Shown here in pieces: positions 43,364 through 51,756 of a DNA stretch of 64,000 bases. The position numbers and the translations under genes are program-made. The DNA is from an uncultured Clostridia bacterium. Lineage in GTDB: Bacteria > Bacillota > Clostridia > Christensenellales > UBA1242. Below the pieces are notes generated by a model. That model had not been told where the DNA came from. It did no database searches and worked only from the letters and a program-made list of their open reading frames with translations. Positions within the stretch are counted from its first letter, which is position 1. Each line of letters starts with the position of its first letter. The stretch covers positions 48,987 to 112,986 of the forward strand of contig CALVMV010000005.1 of NCBI GenBank assembly GCA_944349375.1. The letters are read 5' to 3'.

Positions 43364-45810
43364 ATTATCAATCTTCTTCATTCTCAGATAATATTGAAAA
43401 AGTTATCAAAAATGCAAGTAAAATTGCATTAAGGTTTGGCTCAAATTTGGTAGGAAGTGAACATATTTTGTATGGACTTACAGCTGTCGAAGATTCCTTA
43501 GCAAGTGAAATTCTTGCAGAGGAAGGTGTAACAGAAAGTGCAATGTTTAATTTTTTTGAAGAAAATTCTGATGGAGATATTTTGTTTAGTAATGATGTTG
43601 AATTAACACCTAGGACTAAAGATTTATTCCGTATTGCACAGGAAATTGCTTTGCAAATGAACCATTCGTTTTTAGGCACAGAACATTTACTTTTAGCACT
43701 ATTATCTAGCAGTGGTTCGGTTGCATATAGAATTTTGCAAGGGCCTTTTGATATCGATATTGAAGCATTAAGAGGAAAAGTTATTAGAGCTTTGCAGGCG
43801 AATGCTCCTTCAAATTCTGAAGAAAAAGAAAGTGGCAAGGCTAATAAACAAACAGGTAGTTCACTCCCTGAAAAATTGCTCGATATGGGAACCGATATTA
43901 CCTTAAAAGCAAAAGAACATAAATTGGATCCTGTTATTGGTAGGGAAGAAGAAATTCAAAGAGTTGTTGAAATTTTGTGTAGAAAAACTAAAAACAACCC
44001 TGTTCTTATTGGTGAAGCAGGCGTGGGTAAAACTGCTGTCGTAGAAGGGCTGGCTCAGGCTATCGTTTCAGGAGATGTCCCAGAGATATTAAAAGACAAA
44101 GTGATTTATTCTCTTGAAATAGGCGGGCTTATGGCTGGCACTAAATATCGTGGTAGCATGGAAGAAAAACTAAAAGATGCTATAGAAACTATCATCGCAA
44201 GCAAAAATATAATTGTCTTTATTGATGAAATACACACACTTGCTCAAGCGGGAAGTGAAAAAGGCGAAACTTCACCAGCAGATATGTTGAAACCTTATTT
44301 AGCAAGAGGGGAAATGCAAACTATTGGAGCAACCACTACCGATGAATACAGAAAATTTATAGAAAAAGATAAAGCTCTTGAAAGAAGATTCCAACCTATC
44401 ATGGTAAATCCACCTAGTGTTGAACAAACTATACAAATTTTAAAAGGTTTGAAAGACAGTTACGAAGCTTTCCACAAAATAACTATTACAGATGAAGCTA
44501 TTGAAGCTGCTGCAGTTCTTTCTGATAGGTATATTTCAGATAGAAGTTTGCCAGACAAGGCGATTGACTTAATTGATGAGGCAAGCAGTAAAGCAAAAGT
44601 TAATTATACTGTAAAGCCACAAGAGATTAGAAAAATTGAAGAAAAAATCAAATCTTTGTCAGCAAGCAGAGATGAAGCAAGTTTGCAAAGGAACTATGAA
44701 AAAGCGGCAAAACTTCAATCTGAAATAATTAACAATGAAAATGAACTAAAAAAGAAAAATGAAAAGTTTTTTGGTACAAGTGAAAAGTCTGGCATTAAAT
44801 CTATTGGAGCAAATGAAATAGCTGCTGTTGTTGCAAAATGGACAGGCATACCAGTAACAAAAATCACTGAAAGTGAAAAAGATAGACTTTTACATCTTGA
44901 AGATATACTTCACAAAAGAGTTGTAGGTCAAAACGAAGCTGTTAATGCTGTCGCTAAAGCAATAAGGCGTTCGAGGGTAGGATTACAAGACTCTAAAAGA
45001 CCAATAGGCTCATTCTTATTTATGGGACAAACAGGTGTAGGAAAAACAGAATTATGTAAAGCTATAGCTGAAGCAATGTTTGATGATGAAAACAACATTG
45101 TAAGAATAGATATGAGTGAATACATGGAATCTCACTCTGTTTCCAAATTAATTGGTTCGCCTCCTGGCTATGTTGGTTTTGAAGAAGGTGGGCAATTAAC
45201 TGAACAGGTAAGAAGACATCCTTACTCAGTTGTACTTTTTGATGAAATTGAAAAAGCACATCCAGATATTTTTAACGCATTGCTTCAAATTCTTGATGAT
45301 GGAAGACTTACTGATGGACAGGGAAGGACAGTTTCATTTAAAAATACAATTATCATTATGACAAGTAACTTGGGTGCAAATGAGGTTAGAGAACATAGAA
45401 GAAATTTAGGTTTTGGCAGCGAAGAACAAGAAGAAATAGATACTAACAAAATTTATATGGATGCTTTAAAACATAAATTTAAGCCTGAATTTATCAATAG
45501 AATTGATGTTATTTGTGTTTTCCAACCATTAACTCATGATGACCTTGTTAAAATTTCAAAAATTTTAATTTCAAATATAAATAAACGACTCAAGGAAAAG
45601 AATTTATCTTTGAAAATTACTGAAGAAGCCCTTGATTATGTTGTTCAAAAAGGCTCTAACACTGAATATGGAGCAAGACCTTTAAAACGATTCATACAAC
45701 AAGAAATTGAAGACAATATAGCAGAAATGATTTTAATGGGTAAGTTAAAAAATGAAGGAGAAATTGTGATAGATGTTAAAGATGACACTTTAACTTTCGA
45801 AAACGAATAA
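43360..45810 (+). CDS. clpC: AAA+ unfoldase ClpC
   Basis: 816-residue Clp ATPase that feeds ClpP. The double Clp N-domain (residues 1-145) is followed by AAA-1 with Walker A GEAGVGKTAVVEG and Walker B VFIDEIH. The coiled-coil M domain after it identifies ClpC. AAA-2 has GQTGVGKTELCKA and VLFDEIEKAH. Start overlaps mcsB (ATGA). A terminator is not obvious before the next gene, hpf. Confidence 0.94.
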   Translation: MNYQSSSFSDNIEKVIKNASKIALRFGSNLVGSEHILYGLTAVEDSLASEILAEEGVTESAMFNFFEENSDGDILFSNDVELTPRTKDLFRIAQEIALQMNHSFLGTEHLLLALLSSSGSVAYRILQGPFDIDIEALRGKVIRALQANAPSNSEEKESGKANKQTGSSLPEKLLDMGTDITLKAKEHKLDPVIGREEEIQRVVEILCRKTKNNPVLIGEAGVGKTAVVEGLAQAIVSGDVPEILKDKVIYSLEIGGLMAGTKYRGSMEEKLKDAIETIIASKNIIVFIDEIHTLAQAGSEKGETSPADMLKPYLARGEMQTIGATTTDEYRKFIEKDKALERRFQPIMVNPPSVEQTIQILKGLKDSYEAFHKITITDEAIEAAAVLSDRYISDRSLPDKAIDLIDEASSKAKVNYTVKPQEIRKIEEKIKSLSASRDEASLQRNYEKAAKLQSEIINNENELKKKNEKFFGTSEKSGIKSIGANEIAAVVAKWTGIPVTKITESEKDRLLHLEDILHKRVVGQNEAVNAVAKAIRRSRVGLQDSKRPIGSFLFMGQTGVGKTELCKAIAEAMFDDENNIVRIDMSEYMESHSVSKLIGSPPGYVGFEEGGQLTEQVRRHPYSVVLFDEIEKAHPDIFNALLQILDDGRLTDGQGRTVSFKNTIIIMTSNLGANEVREHRRNLGFGSEEQEEIDTNKIYMDALKHKFKPEFINRIDVICVFQPLTHDDLVKISKILISNINKRLKEKNLSLKITEEALDYVVQKGSNTEYGARPLKRFIQQEIEDNIAEMILMGKLKNEGEIVIDVKDDTLTFENE

Positions 45811-45884
45811 TTTTTTGATTGCGTTTTAAAATCATTTGGAGAAATCTATAAATTTTGTTAATATATAACTAAGGAGGCAAATAT

Positions 45885-46409
45885 ATGAAAATTGATATAT
45901 TAGAAAGAGGCGGATATAAAGCTTCAAAAAGAATAAAGACAATCATTGAAGACAAACTTGCTAAACTTAATAAATATTTTGATGAAGAACCAAATGCTAA
46001 AGTTGTTCTTTTAAAAGTTGCAAAACAAGAAAAATTAGAAATTACAATATCTTGCAAAGGACTTTTATTCCGTTGTGAAGTAACAAGTGACAATATGTAC
46101 AATAACATTGATTACGCACTTCCAAAACTTGAAAAACAAATCGTTCGTTACAATCAAAAACGCAAAGAAAAAAAGAAGGGAGCAATTGAATTCCCATTTG
46201 AATTTTTGGAAGAAAAACCAGAAGAATTGCCAGCAATTTATAAAACTAAAACTTTCGACCTTGATCCTATGCTTATAGATGATGCAAGATTTGCTATTGA
46301 AAGATTAGGACATGACTTCTTTGCTTTCTTAAATGCAGAAAGTGGAAGAATAAACATTCTTTATAGAAGAAAAGACGGCAAATTTGGTTTAATTGATTTA
46401 AAATACTAA
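45885..46409 (+). CDS. hpf: Ribosome hibernation promoting factor, long form
   Basis: 174 residues. The N-terminal domain has the beta-alpha-beta-beta-beta-alpha pattern of HPF/YfiA (IKTIIEDKLAKLNKYFDEEPNAKVVL, then LEITISCKGLLFRCEVTSDNMYNNIDYALPKLEKQI). The C-terminal domain (KTKTFDLDPMLIDDARFAIERLGHDFFAFLNAESGRINILYRRKDG) is the dimerisation module that joins 70S ribosomes into 100S. An AAGGAGG site precedes the ATG, and it has its own terminator. Confidence 0.94.
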   Translation: MKIDILERGGYKASKRIKTIIEDKLAKLNKYFDEEPNAKVVLLKVAKQEKLEITISCKGLLFRCEVTSDNMYNNIDYALPKLEKQIVRYNQKRKEKKKGAIEFPFEFLEEKPEELPAIYKTKTFDLDPMLIDDARFAIERLGHDFFAFLNAESGRINILYRRKDGKFGLIDLKY

Positions 46410-46437
46410 AAAATAGCACTTTGAAGTGCTATTTTTT
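46408..46437 (+). terminator. Terminator after hpf
   Basis: Stem AAAAAATAGCACTT / AAGTGCTATTTTTT with a two-base loop (effectively four), starting at the stop codon. Confidence 0.85.
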
Positions 46438-46595
46438 ATATTTTAATACATTTTTAATTTTATTTTTCATTTGTCTTAAGCATTGTTCTATTAAATTTAT
46501 TTAATACTTTTAATAAATTTGGGGTCAATTTATTATACTATTGTAAATAAAAATAACCTAATAATTTAATTTGATAAATTTTTTATTAAAGTGTA

Positions 46596-46624
46596 TTGAC
46601 AAATATTAAAAAATAATTTATTAT
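46596..46624 (+). promoter_or_regulatory. Promoter of the 105-residue hypothetical gene
   Basis: TTGACA, 17 bp, TATTAT. The 160-nt stretch before it is AT-rich, with one inverted repeat (AAATTTATT / AATAAATTT near 46493-46520), and no gene. Confidence 0.82.
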
Positions 46625-46653
46625 TCTTCTATACATAAGAAGGAGGAGTAAGT

Positions 46654-46971
46654 ATGTATTACAAAGTTGTAGAGAAGAAAATTGATGAAAATTTAATGAC
46701 AGGAGAGACAAAAGAAAAATCAAGAAGCTTTTATTTTGAAGATGAAGATGTCGCTAGAGATGTTTGCTCATATTTAAGTGCCAAATTTGACCAAATTGAC
46801 AATAGAAATGTTGAAATCTGTCAAGTTGAATTAACTGATAAAGATCTTGAAAAAATAAAAAAAGCGAAAAGACTATTTAGGTCAAAAGATGAATTTGAAG
46901 ATTATTTTGATTATTTAGCAAAAAAAATCAAAGAACTCAATGTTGTTCGCATTTTACCAGAAATTGAATAA
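46654..46971 (+). CDS. Small charged hypothetical protein
   Basis: 105 residues, rich in Lys, Asp and Glu, no signal peptide. Two parts: an N-terminal beta-like region (YYKVVEKKIDENLMTG, RSFYFEDEDVARDVCSYL) and a helical C-terminus (KDLEKIKKAKRLFRSKDEFEDYFDYLAKKI). No motif I recognise. GAAGGAGGAG before the ATG and a consensus promoter suggest strong expression. Confidence 0.6.
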   Translation: MYYKVVEKKIDENLMTGETKEKSRSFYFEDEDVARDVCSYLSAKFDQIDNRNVEICQVELTDKDLEKIKKAKRLFRSKDEFEDYFDYLAKKIKELNVVRILPEIE

Positions 46972-47037
46972 TTTTTGAGTTAAGGTTTAGATTGAAAAAT
47001 AATTTTAAAGCTTTATAAAATATTAAAATTATATTTT

Positions 47038-47071
47038 TAAAAATTCTCTTAATATTAAGAGAATTTTTTAA
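47038..47071 (+). terminator. Terminator between the 105-residue gene and the HD gene
   Basis: Perfect stem AAAATTCTCTTAAT / ATTAAGAGAATTTT with a TTTT tail. Confidence 0.8.
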
Positions 47072-47110
47072 ATTTTAATCTGTTTTTATTTAAAAATTTG
47101 AGGAGAGATT

Positions 47111-47758
47111 ATGAAAGAGGATGCTTTTAAATTTTATTTCAAGGCTACACAACTTAAAGATATTTTAAGACAGGGTGCTGTCCAATGGAATGTAAAAAAG
47201 AATAGGTTAGAAAGTATTGCTGAGCATGTGTATGGATGTTTAATTTTAGTTATCTCATTACATTCTGAGCTTAATTTGGAATTGGATTTGGGAAAGACAC
47301 TAGAGATGTTGGCTATTCATGAATTAGAAGAATTGGTAATAGGTGATGTAACGCCTCTTGATAATATTGATAAAAAAGATCTCAAAGATAAGGCTAGGGA
47401 AGCTGTATTTAGTTTTGTTAAAAATTTAAATCAATCGGATTTTTTAATGAACTTAACTGATGAATATAACGAAGGGAAAAGCTTAGAAGCAAAATTTGCT
47501 AAAGCAGTTGATAAACTTGAATGTGTTTTAGAATTTAAAAAATATCAAGATTTAAAACAAGTTTCTCTTTCACATTTAAAACCTCAGATGCTAAAGAACA
47601 AAAAAGTAAAAGAATTTGTTGATAGTGGAAAATATGATTTAGCTGATATATTTTTTATGTATCACTTACCAGCTTATAAAGAGTTTGGCATAGATGAAAT
47701 GTATTGGAACACGAAACTTAAACCTATGAGTATTTATGACGATGAAAAAAAGATGTAA
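47111..47758 (+). CDS. HD-domain hydrolase (YfbR/HDDC2-like)
   Basis: 215 residues. Helical HD-fold similar to 5'-deoxynucleotidases: QWNVKKNRLESIAEHVYG supplies the first metal His, AIHELEELVIGDVTP is the HD-motif helix, and FAKAVDKLECVLEF holds the distal Asp. In the central motif the usual His-Asp is His-Glu, which may alter metal binding. C-terminal YHLPAYKEFGIDE is an added helix. GAGGAGAG precedes the ATG. Nucleotide phosphatase activity is inferred from family only. Confidence 0.75.
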   Translation: MKEDAFKFYFKATQLKDILRQGAVQWNVKKNRLESIAEHVYGCLILVISLHSELNLELDLGKTLEMLAIHELEELVIGDVTPLDNIDKKDLKDKAREAVFSFVKNLNQSDFLMNLTDEYNEGKSLEAKFAKAVDKLECVLEFKKYQDLKQVSLSHLKPQMLKNKKVKEFVDSGKYDLADIFFMYHLPAYKEFGIDEMYWNTKLKPMSIYDDEKKM

Positions 47759-47780
47759 TAAAAATTTTACATCTTTTTTT
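47745..47780 (+). terminator. Terminator overlapping the HD gene stop
   Basis: Stem AAAAAAGATGTAA / TTACATCTTTTTT with an AT-rich loop; the left arm is the last coding codons. Confidence 0.82.
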
Positions 47781-47828
47781 ATTGTTTTATAAAACAAAAT
47801 AAAAGGTTATTTTTTAATTTCGTGCTTA

Positions 47829-48095
47829 TTATTTTTTCAATTCTTCAAGCATTTTTGAAAAATGAGCTTTTTTTCTATCTGCATTGTTTTTATGAATAAC
47901 ATTGTCGCAAGCAGCTTTATCAAGCAAAGAAACAACATCCTTGTATGTTACTTCAGCTACAGGGATATCTTTGTTTGCAACAGCAAGCTTAAATTTCTTA
48001 ATATATGTTGAGATTTTTGATTTGATAGCTTTATTTTCTAATGTTTTCTTTTCAATGATTTTAACTCTTTTTTCTGCTGATTTTATGTTTGGCAT
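47829..48095 (-). CDS. rpsT: 30S ribosomal protein S20
   Basis: 88-residue S20: NIKSAEKRVKIIEK start, helical Lys-rich body, DKAACDNVIHKNNADRKKAHFSKM end, which is diagnostic (NxAxRKKSRL type). AAAGGAG lies 6 nt before the ATG; own promoter upstream. It is convergent with the HD gene and divergent from gpr, the usual S20-Gpr arrangement in Gram-positive genomes. Confidence 0.94.
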   Translation of the reverse strand: MPNIKSAEKRVKIIEKKTLENKAIKSKISTYIKKFKLAVANKDIPVAEVTYKDVVSLLDKAACDNVIHKNNADRKKAHFSKMLEELKK

Positions 48096-48122
48096 AGTTT
48101 TCTCCTTTAAAATTTCTATATA

Positions 48123-48151
48123 AATATATCACAAACTTTTTTTAAAATCAA
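48123..48151 (-). promoter_or_regulatory. Promoter of rpsT
   Basis: Minus strand: TTGATT, 17 bp, TATATT. Confidence 0.65.
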
Positions 48152-48193
48152 GTAAAAATAAATATTTTTTTAATTTTATAACAAAATAATTTT

Positions 48194-48937
48194 ATGATTG
48201 ACTTAATTGATGAATGTTCATGTGATTTTTTGAAAATGGGATATAAAAAAAAGAAAGCAGACAAGTATGGAATAGAACTCCTTTCTTTACATATTAAAGA
48301 TGAAAGCCAAAGTTTGGAATCTGGCTTTGACATAGGGGACTATTACATTATTAACGCTCCTCTTGTTCATTATTTAGATGAAGAAAGTTTAAACTATCTT
48401 TCTTTATTGTTAAAAAAAAGATTAAAATTTTTAATAAAAAAATACAATTTAAGCAAAGCAAAAACCTTGATTGTTGGACTTGGCAATCCTGAAATTTGGG
48501 CAGATAGACTAGGAATTGAAACTTGTAATAGCATAGATTTGCTAAATTTAAATAATACCGTAAAAATTTGTCCTAATGTTTATTTTGAAACGGGTATAAA
48601 AACTTTTGATATAGTATATTCATTAGTTAAAAATTTAAATATCAAATTTGTTGTTTTAATAGATTCTCTTTGCACAAACTCAATAGCTAGATTGGGTTGT
48701 TCTTTGCAACTTACAACAACAGGCATGACTCCTGGTAGTGCGGTCAATTCAAAAAGTAAAAGAATTTGTCAAAAAGAATTGCATATACCATGTTTTTCAT
48801 TGGGAGTGCCATTTATGATAAATGCAAAGACATTTAATTTTAATAATGAATTACTTCTTAGCCCGAAAGATATAAAACAAAATATTAAAAATATATCTTA
48901 TGTTTTGGCAAAAGCTTTGCAGGAGGTAATGAAATGA
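48194..48937 (+). CDS. gpr: Spore protease GPR, short form
   Basis: Aspartic-type protease that degrades small acid-soluble proteins on germination. KTLIVGLGNPEIWADRLG (family: VGLGNxxVTPDALG), VVLIDSLCTNSIARLG (the catalytic Asp region), QLTTTGMTPGSAVNSKS (DTGIxPGSGVGN in relatives), and IPCFSLGVPFMINA. At 247 residues it is much shorter than the usual 325-370. The N-terminus MIDLIDECS aligns with the RTDLAxE processing site, so the propeptide is missing; an in-frame TAA at 48179 excludes an upstream start. No ribosome binding site. It overlaps the next gene. Confidence 0.82.
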   Translation: MIDLIDECSCDFLKMGYKKKKADKYGIELLSLHIKDESQSLESGFDIGDYYIINAPLVHYLDEESLNYLSLLLKKRLKFLIKKYNLSKAKTLIVGLGNPEIWADRLGIETCNSIDLLNLNNTVKICPNVYFETGIKTFDIVYSLVKNLNIKFVVLIDSLCTNSIARLGCSLQLTTTGMTPGSAVNSKSKRICQKELHIPCFSLGVPFMINAKTFNFNNELLLSPKDIKQNIKNISYVLAKALQEVMK

Positions 48938-49527
48938 TGAATTATTATCTTTTGATTCCTTTTTTTATAATAGTTATAATGTTTTTCCCTATAAAATTTA
49001 AATTAAAATTTTCATGTAATTTATTAAATAAAAATGGTGCAATTGGAGTTTTCCTTTTTAAAAAGAAATTGTTGCATCAAAGATTTTGGTTAAAAAATGG
49101 TAAAATTCTATTGCAAGATGAAAATGATGTTTCTTCTATGGAAATTGAATTTGATAGTAAAGAAGTGATTTTTGTAGATGTTTTTTCTAAACAAATTAAA
49201 AATAAAACCCATTTAAAAGAACTTTATCTTTTTTATAATGTTGGGTTAGGTGATGCTTTTGTTTCTTCTATGTTTGCAGGAATTATAAATTTATTTTGCC
49301 TTATATTCTTCACAAATTTAAAAAACTCTAGAGCTACTGCGTCTATGGCTGTTTATGATACTGTTTCTTATAATAGGCAAGTTCTAGAATTTGCTTTAAA
49401 AACAAATATATCTATTTCTTTGTTTGATGTTGTATATTCTTTTGTTATTTCGCTCATTATAACTAATAGAATTGCTAAAGAAAAATTTGTTAAAGATTTG
49501 AAAAATGAGGTGAAAAATGAAATTTGA
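48934..49527 (+). CDS. DUF2953-like membrane protein
   Basis: 197 residues with an N-terminal helix (YYLLIPFFIIVIMFFPI), a beta-rich middle, a transmembrane segment near residue 105-125 (FAGIINLFCLIFF), and a basic C-terminal helix. Its place directly before ytfJ/gerW is the conserved location of DUF2953 proteins in spore formers, and that context carries most of the call. AGGAGG precedes the start. It overlaps gpr by 4 nt and ytfJ by 11 nt. Confidence 0.65.
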   Translation: MMNYYLLIPFFIIVIMFFPIKFKLKFSCNLLNKNGAIGVFLFKKKLLHQRFWLKNGKILLQDENDVSSMEIEFDSKEVIFVDVFSKQIKNKTHLKELYLFYNVGLGDAFVSSMFAGIINLFCLIFFTNLKNSRATASMAVYDTVSYNRQVLEFALKTNISISLFDVVYSFVISLIITNRIAKEKFVKDLKNEVKNEI

Positions 49528-49909
49528 TGAAGATAAATCAATCAATAGTCTTATAGACAGTGCTATGGAAAAAATTAAAGGTATTGTTGATTCAAGCACG
49601 ATAATTGGTGATGCTATTATTACAGACAGTGGAAAAACTATAATTCCTATTTCAAAAGTAAGTGTCGGTTATGTCGTTGGTGGGGGAGAATATGCTGATC
49701 TATCAGCTAGAAGGGTTGCAAGACATTTTCCTATGGCTGGTGGCTCAAGCGGTGGTATGAGTGTTGCTCCTGTTGGATTTATTGTTGAAAGTGAGGGAGA
49801 GATAAGTTTCGTAAATGTAGAAAACAAGACTTTATATCAAACAATATTAAATACATTTAATGCTTTTATTAGTAAAATTAACAAGGAGAATGAAAATGAA
49901 AATAATTAG
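49517..49909 (+). CDS. ytfJ: Sporulation protein GerW/YtfJ
   Basis: 130 residues. Hallmarks: SAMEKIKGIVDSSTIIGDAI, GKTIIPISKVSVGYVVGGGEY, GGSSGGMSVAPVGFIV. In spore formers YtfJ (GerW) is needed for proper response of spores to germinants. The gene overlaps dacF by 14 nt. GAGGTG lies before the ATG. The middle Gly-rich loop is well preserved. Confidence 0.92.
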   Translation: MKFDEDKSINSLIDSAMEKIKGIVDSSTIIGDAIITDSGKTIIPISKVSVGYVVGGGEYADLSARRVARHFPMAGGSSGGMSVAPVGFIVESEGEISFVNVENKTLYQTILNTFNAFISKINKENENENN

Positions 49910-51041
49910 AATTGCATGTATTCTTTTTGTTTTTATATTCGCTTTTTCTGCTCTTTTAAGTGGGATTTTTTTGGTTGCGAGACCAAAACAAGCACAAGCT
50001 TCTGAATACACAAGTGCAAAATCAATGTGTGTTATGGAGGCAACTTCTAAGAGAGTTTTAGAAAGTCAAAATATGAACGAAAAATTAGCAATGGCGTCAA
50101 CAACAAAAATAATGACAGCTATAACTGCTATTGAAAATTGCAAAAATTTAGATGAATATTTTACAATTTCACCTAAAGCAGTTGGTATTGAAGGAACGAG
50201 CATTTATCTTCGTAAAGATGAGACTTTTACTATTAGAGATTTATTGTATGGGTTAATGCTTGTATCAGGTAATGATGCTTCTGTAGCGATAGGAGAGCAG
50301 GTCGGAGGAAGCTTAAATAATTTTGTTGAATTAATGAATAATACTGCAAAAAAGATAGGAGCAGTAAATTCACATTTTGATAATACGCATGGCTTAGATT
50401 CTAAAACACATTATACTACTGCCTACGACTTAGCATTAATAACAAGTTACGCAATGCAAAATCCGATTTTCAAAGAAATTGTTTCAACAAAAAATACAAA
50501 AATAACAAATAAGGAAGGAAAGACTAGATATTTAAAAAACAAAAATAAATTACTAAATAGCTTTGAAGGATGTAATGGAGTTAAAACAGGTTTTACTGAT
50601 GATGCAGGCAGATGTTTAGTTTCGAGTGCAGAAAGAGATGGAATGCAAATCGTTTGTGTGGTTCTTAATTGTGGTCCTATGTTTGAAGATTGTTCTAGAC
50701 TAATGGAAAATGCTTTTAATAAATATAAACTCTATGATCTAACAACTTTTTATGATTTTCAAAAAAATATAAAAGTTAATGATGGCAGGGTTAGTGATGT
50801 TGCTATTGATACTTTTGGACATTTTTACTATCCTTTAACCGAAACCGAATTAAACTCTATTAAAATCAAATACGATTTAGTAAATGAATTAGTTGCTCCT
50901 GTAGAAAATCACCAAGAAGTTGGTATGACTCAAATTTATTTAAATAAAAACTTGCTTTTCTCTGAAAAAATATATACAATAGAGAAAGTAAGGAGAAACT
51001 CGCTTTGGCAAAAACTATATGATGTTTTGACAGAGTGGTAA
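49896..51041 (+). CDS. dacF: D-alanyl-D-alanine carboxypeptidase, DacF-type
   Basis: Penicillin-binding protein 5-family enzyme trimming cross-links in the peptidoglycan. Signal peptide with AQA cleavage near residue 37. Catalytic triads STTK (SxxK) in MASTTKIMTA, SGN in LVSGNDAS, and KTG in GVKTGFTDDAG. 381 residues. I choose the second of two ATGs because AAGGAG is 8 nt before it. The neighbourhood of spore genes suggests the DacF/DacB role in cortex modification. Confidence 0.9.
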   Translation: MKIIRIACILFVFIFAFSALLSGIFLVARPKQAQASEYTSAKSMCVMEATSKRVLESQNMNEKLAMASTTKIMTAITAIENCKNLDEYFTISPKAVGIEGTSIYLRKDETFTIRDLLYGLMLVSGNDASVAIGEQVGGSLNNFVELMNNTAKKIGAVNSHFDNTHGLDSKTHYTTAYDLALITSYAMQNPIFKEIVSTKNTKITNKEGKTRYLKNKNKLLNSFEGCNGVKTGFTDDAGRCLVSSAERDGMQIVCVVLNCGPMFEDCSRLMENAFNKYKLYDLTTFYDFQKNIKVNDGRVSDVAIDTFGHFYYPLTETELNSIKIKYDLVNELVAPVENHQEVGMTQIYLNKNLLFSEKIYTIEKVRRNSLWQKLYDVLTEW

Positions 51042-51048
51042 AAAAAAT

Positions 51049-51756
51049 ATGAGATTAAATAAATTTTTGGCTTCTAGCGGTATCGCTTCAAGGAGAAAAT
51101 GCGACCAGTTGATTACAGAAGGGAAAATTTCTGTTAATGGAAAACCTGTAACTGAGCTCGGCATTGTAATTAATGAAAAAAAAGATAAAGTTTTCTATGA
51201 AGGAAGACAAGTTTTTCTTCCTTCTTCTTTTATTTATATAAAACTTAATAAACCAAAAGGTTATGCTTGCACTGCTAGTGATGAAAAGGGAAGAAAAACC
51301 ATTTATGAGTTAGTGCCTACAGAAGAAAGGCTTTTTTCTATTGGTAGGCTTGATTACGAAACAGAAGGACTTATAATTCTTACAAATGATGGAGATTTTG
51401 CAAATAAAGTTGCTCATCCTAAATATTCAATAGATAAAGAATATCAAGTTACTATTGAAGGGGAAATTAAAGAAAGTGAACTTGCAGTTTTAAGAAAAGG
51501 TGTTGTTATTGATGGGGAAAGAATGCCTACTGCAAAGGTGGAATTTATGTCATTTGATGGAAAATTCACAAAAGTATCAGTGGTAATTAACGAAGGAATG
51601 AACAGGCAAGTACGCAGAATGTTTGAAGCTATTGGAAAAACTATAAAATTATTAAAACGAGTAAGAATTGGGAAAGTAAAATTAGGTGGCGTGCGTAGAG
51701 GAAGTTGGCGAGATTTAACTACAGAAGAACTTGATTCTTTAGTGAGGTCAGAGTGA
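51049..51756 (+). CDS. rluB: 23S rRNA pseudouridine synthase RluB
   Basis: Modifies U2605-type uridines in 23S rRNA. An N-terminal S4 domain (MRLNKFLASSGIASRRKCDQ) is followed by the RsuA/RluB catalytic segment with GRLDYETEGLIILTNDG (catalytic Asp) and KEYQV. The Gly-x-x-RQVRRM motif is GMNRQVRRMFEA. 235 residues. No clear ribosome binding site; probably coupled to dacF 7 nt upstream. Confidence 0.93.
   Translation: MRLNKFLASSGIASRRKCDQLITEGKISVNGKPVTELGIVINEKKDKVFYEGRQVFLPSSFIYIKLNKPKGYACTASDEKGRKTIYELVPTEERLFSIGRLDYETEGLIILTNDGDFANKVAHPKYSIDKEYQVTIEGEIKESELAVLRKGVVIDGERMPTAKVEFMSFDGKFTKVSVVINEGMNRQVRRMFEAIGKTIKLLKRVRIGKVKLGGVRRGSWRDLTTEELDSLVRSE

Noticed and set aside
43368-43838. 156-residue minus-strand frame inside clpC
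   Set aside because: Antisense shadow of the conserved ClpC N-domain; no promoter or ribosome binding site.
48140-48193. Sigma-G type promoter for gpr (CAAAATA at 48182-48188)
   Set aside because: The -10-like element fits partly, but no G-x-A-T-A -35 lies at the right distance; too weak to annotate.
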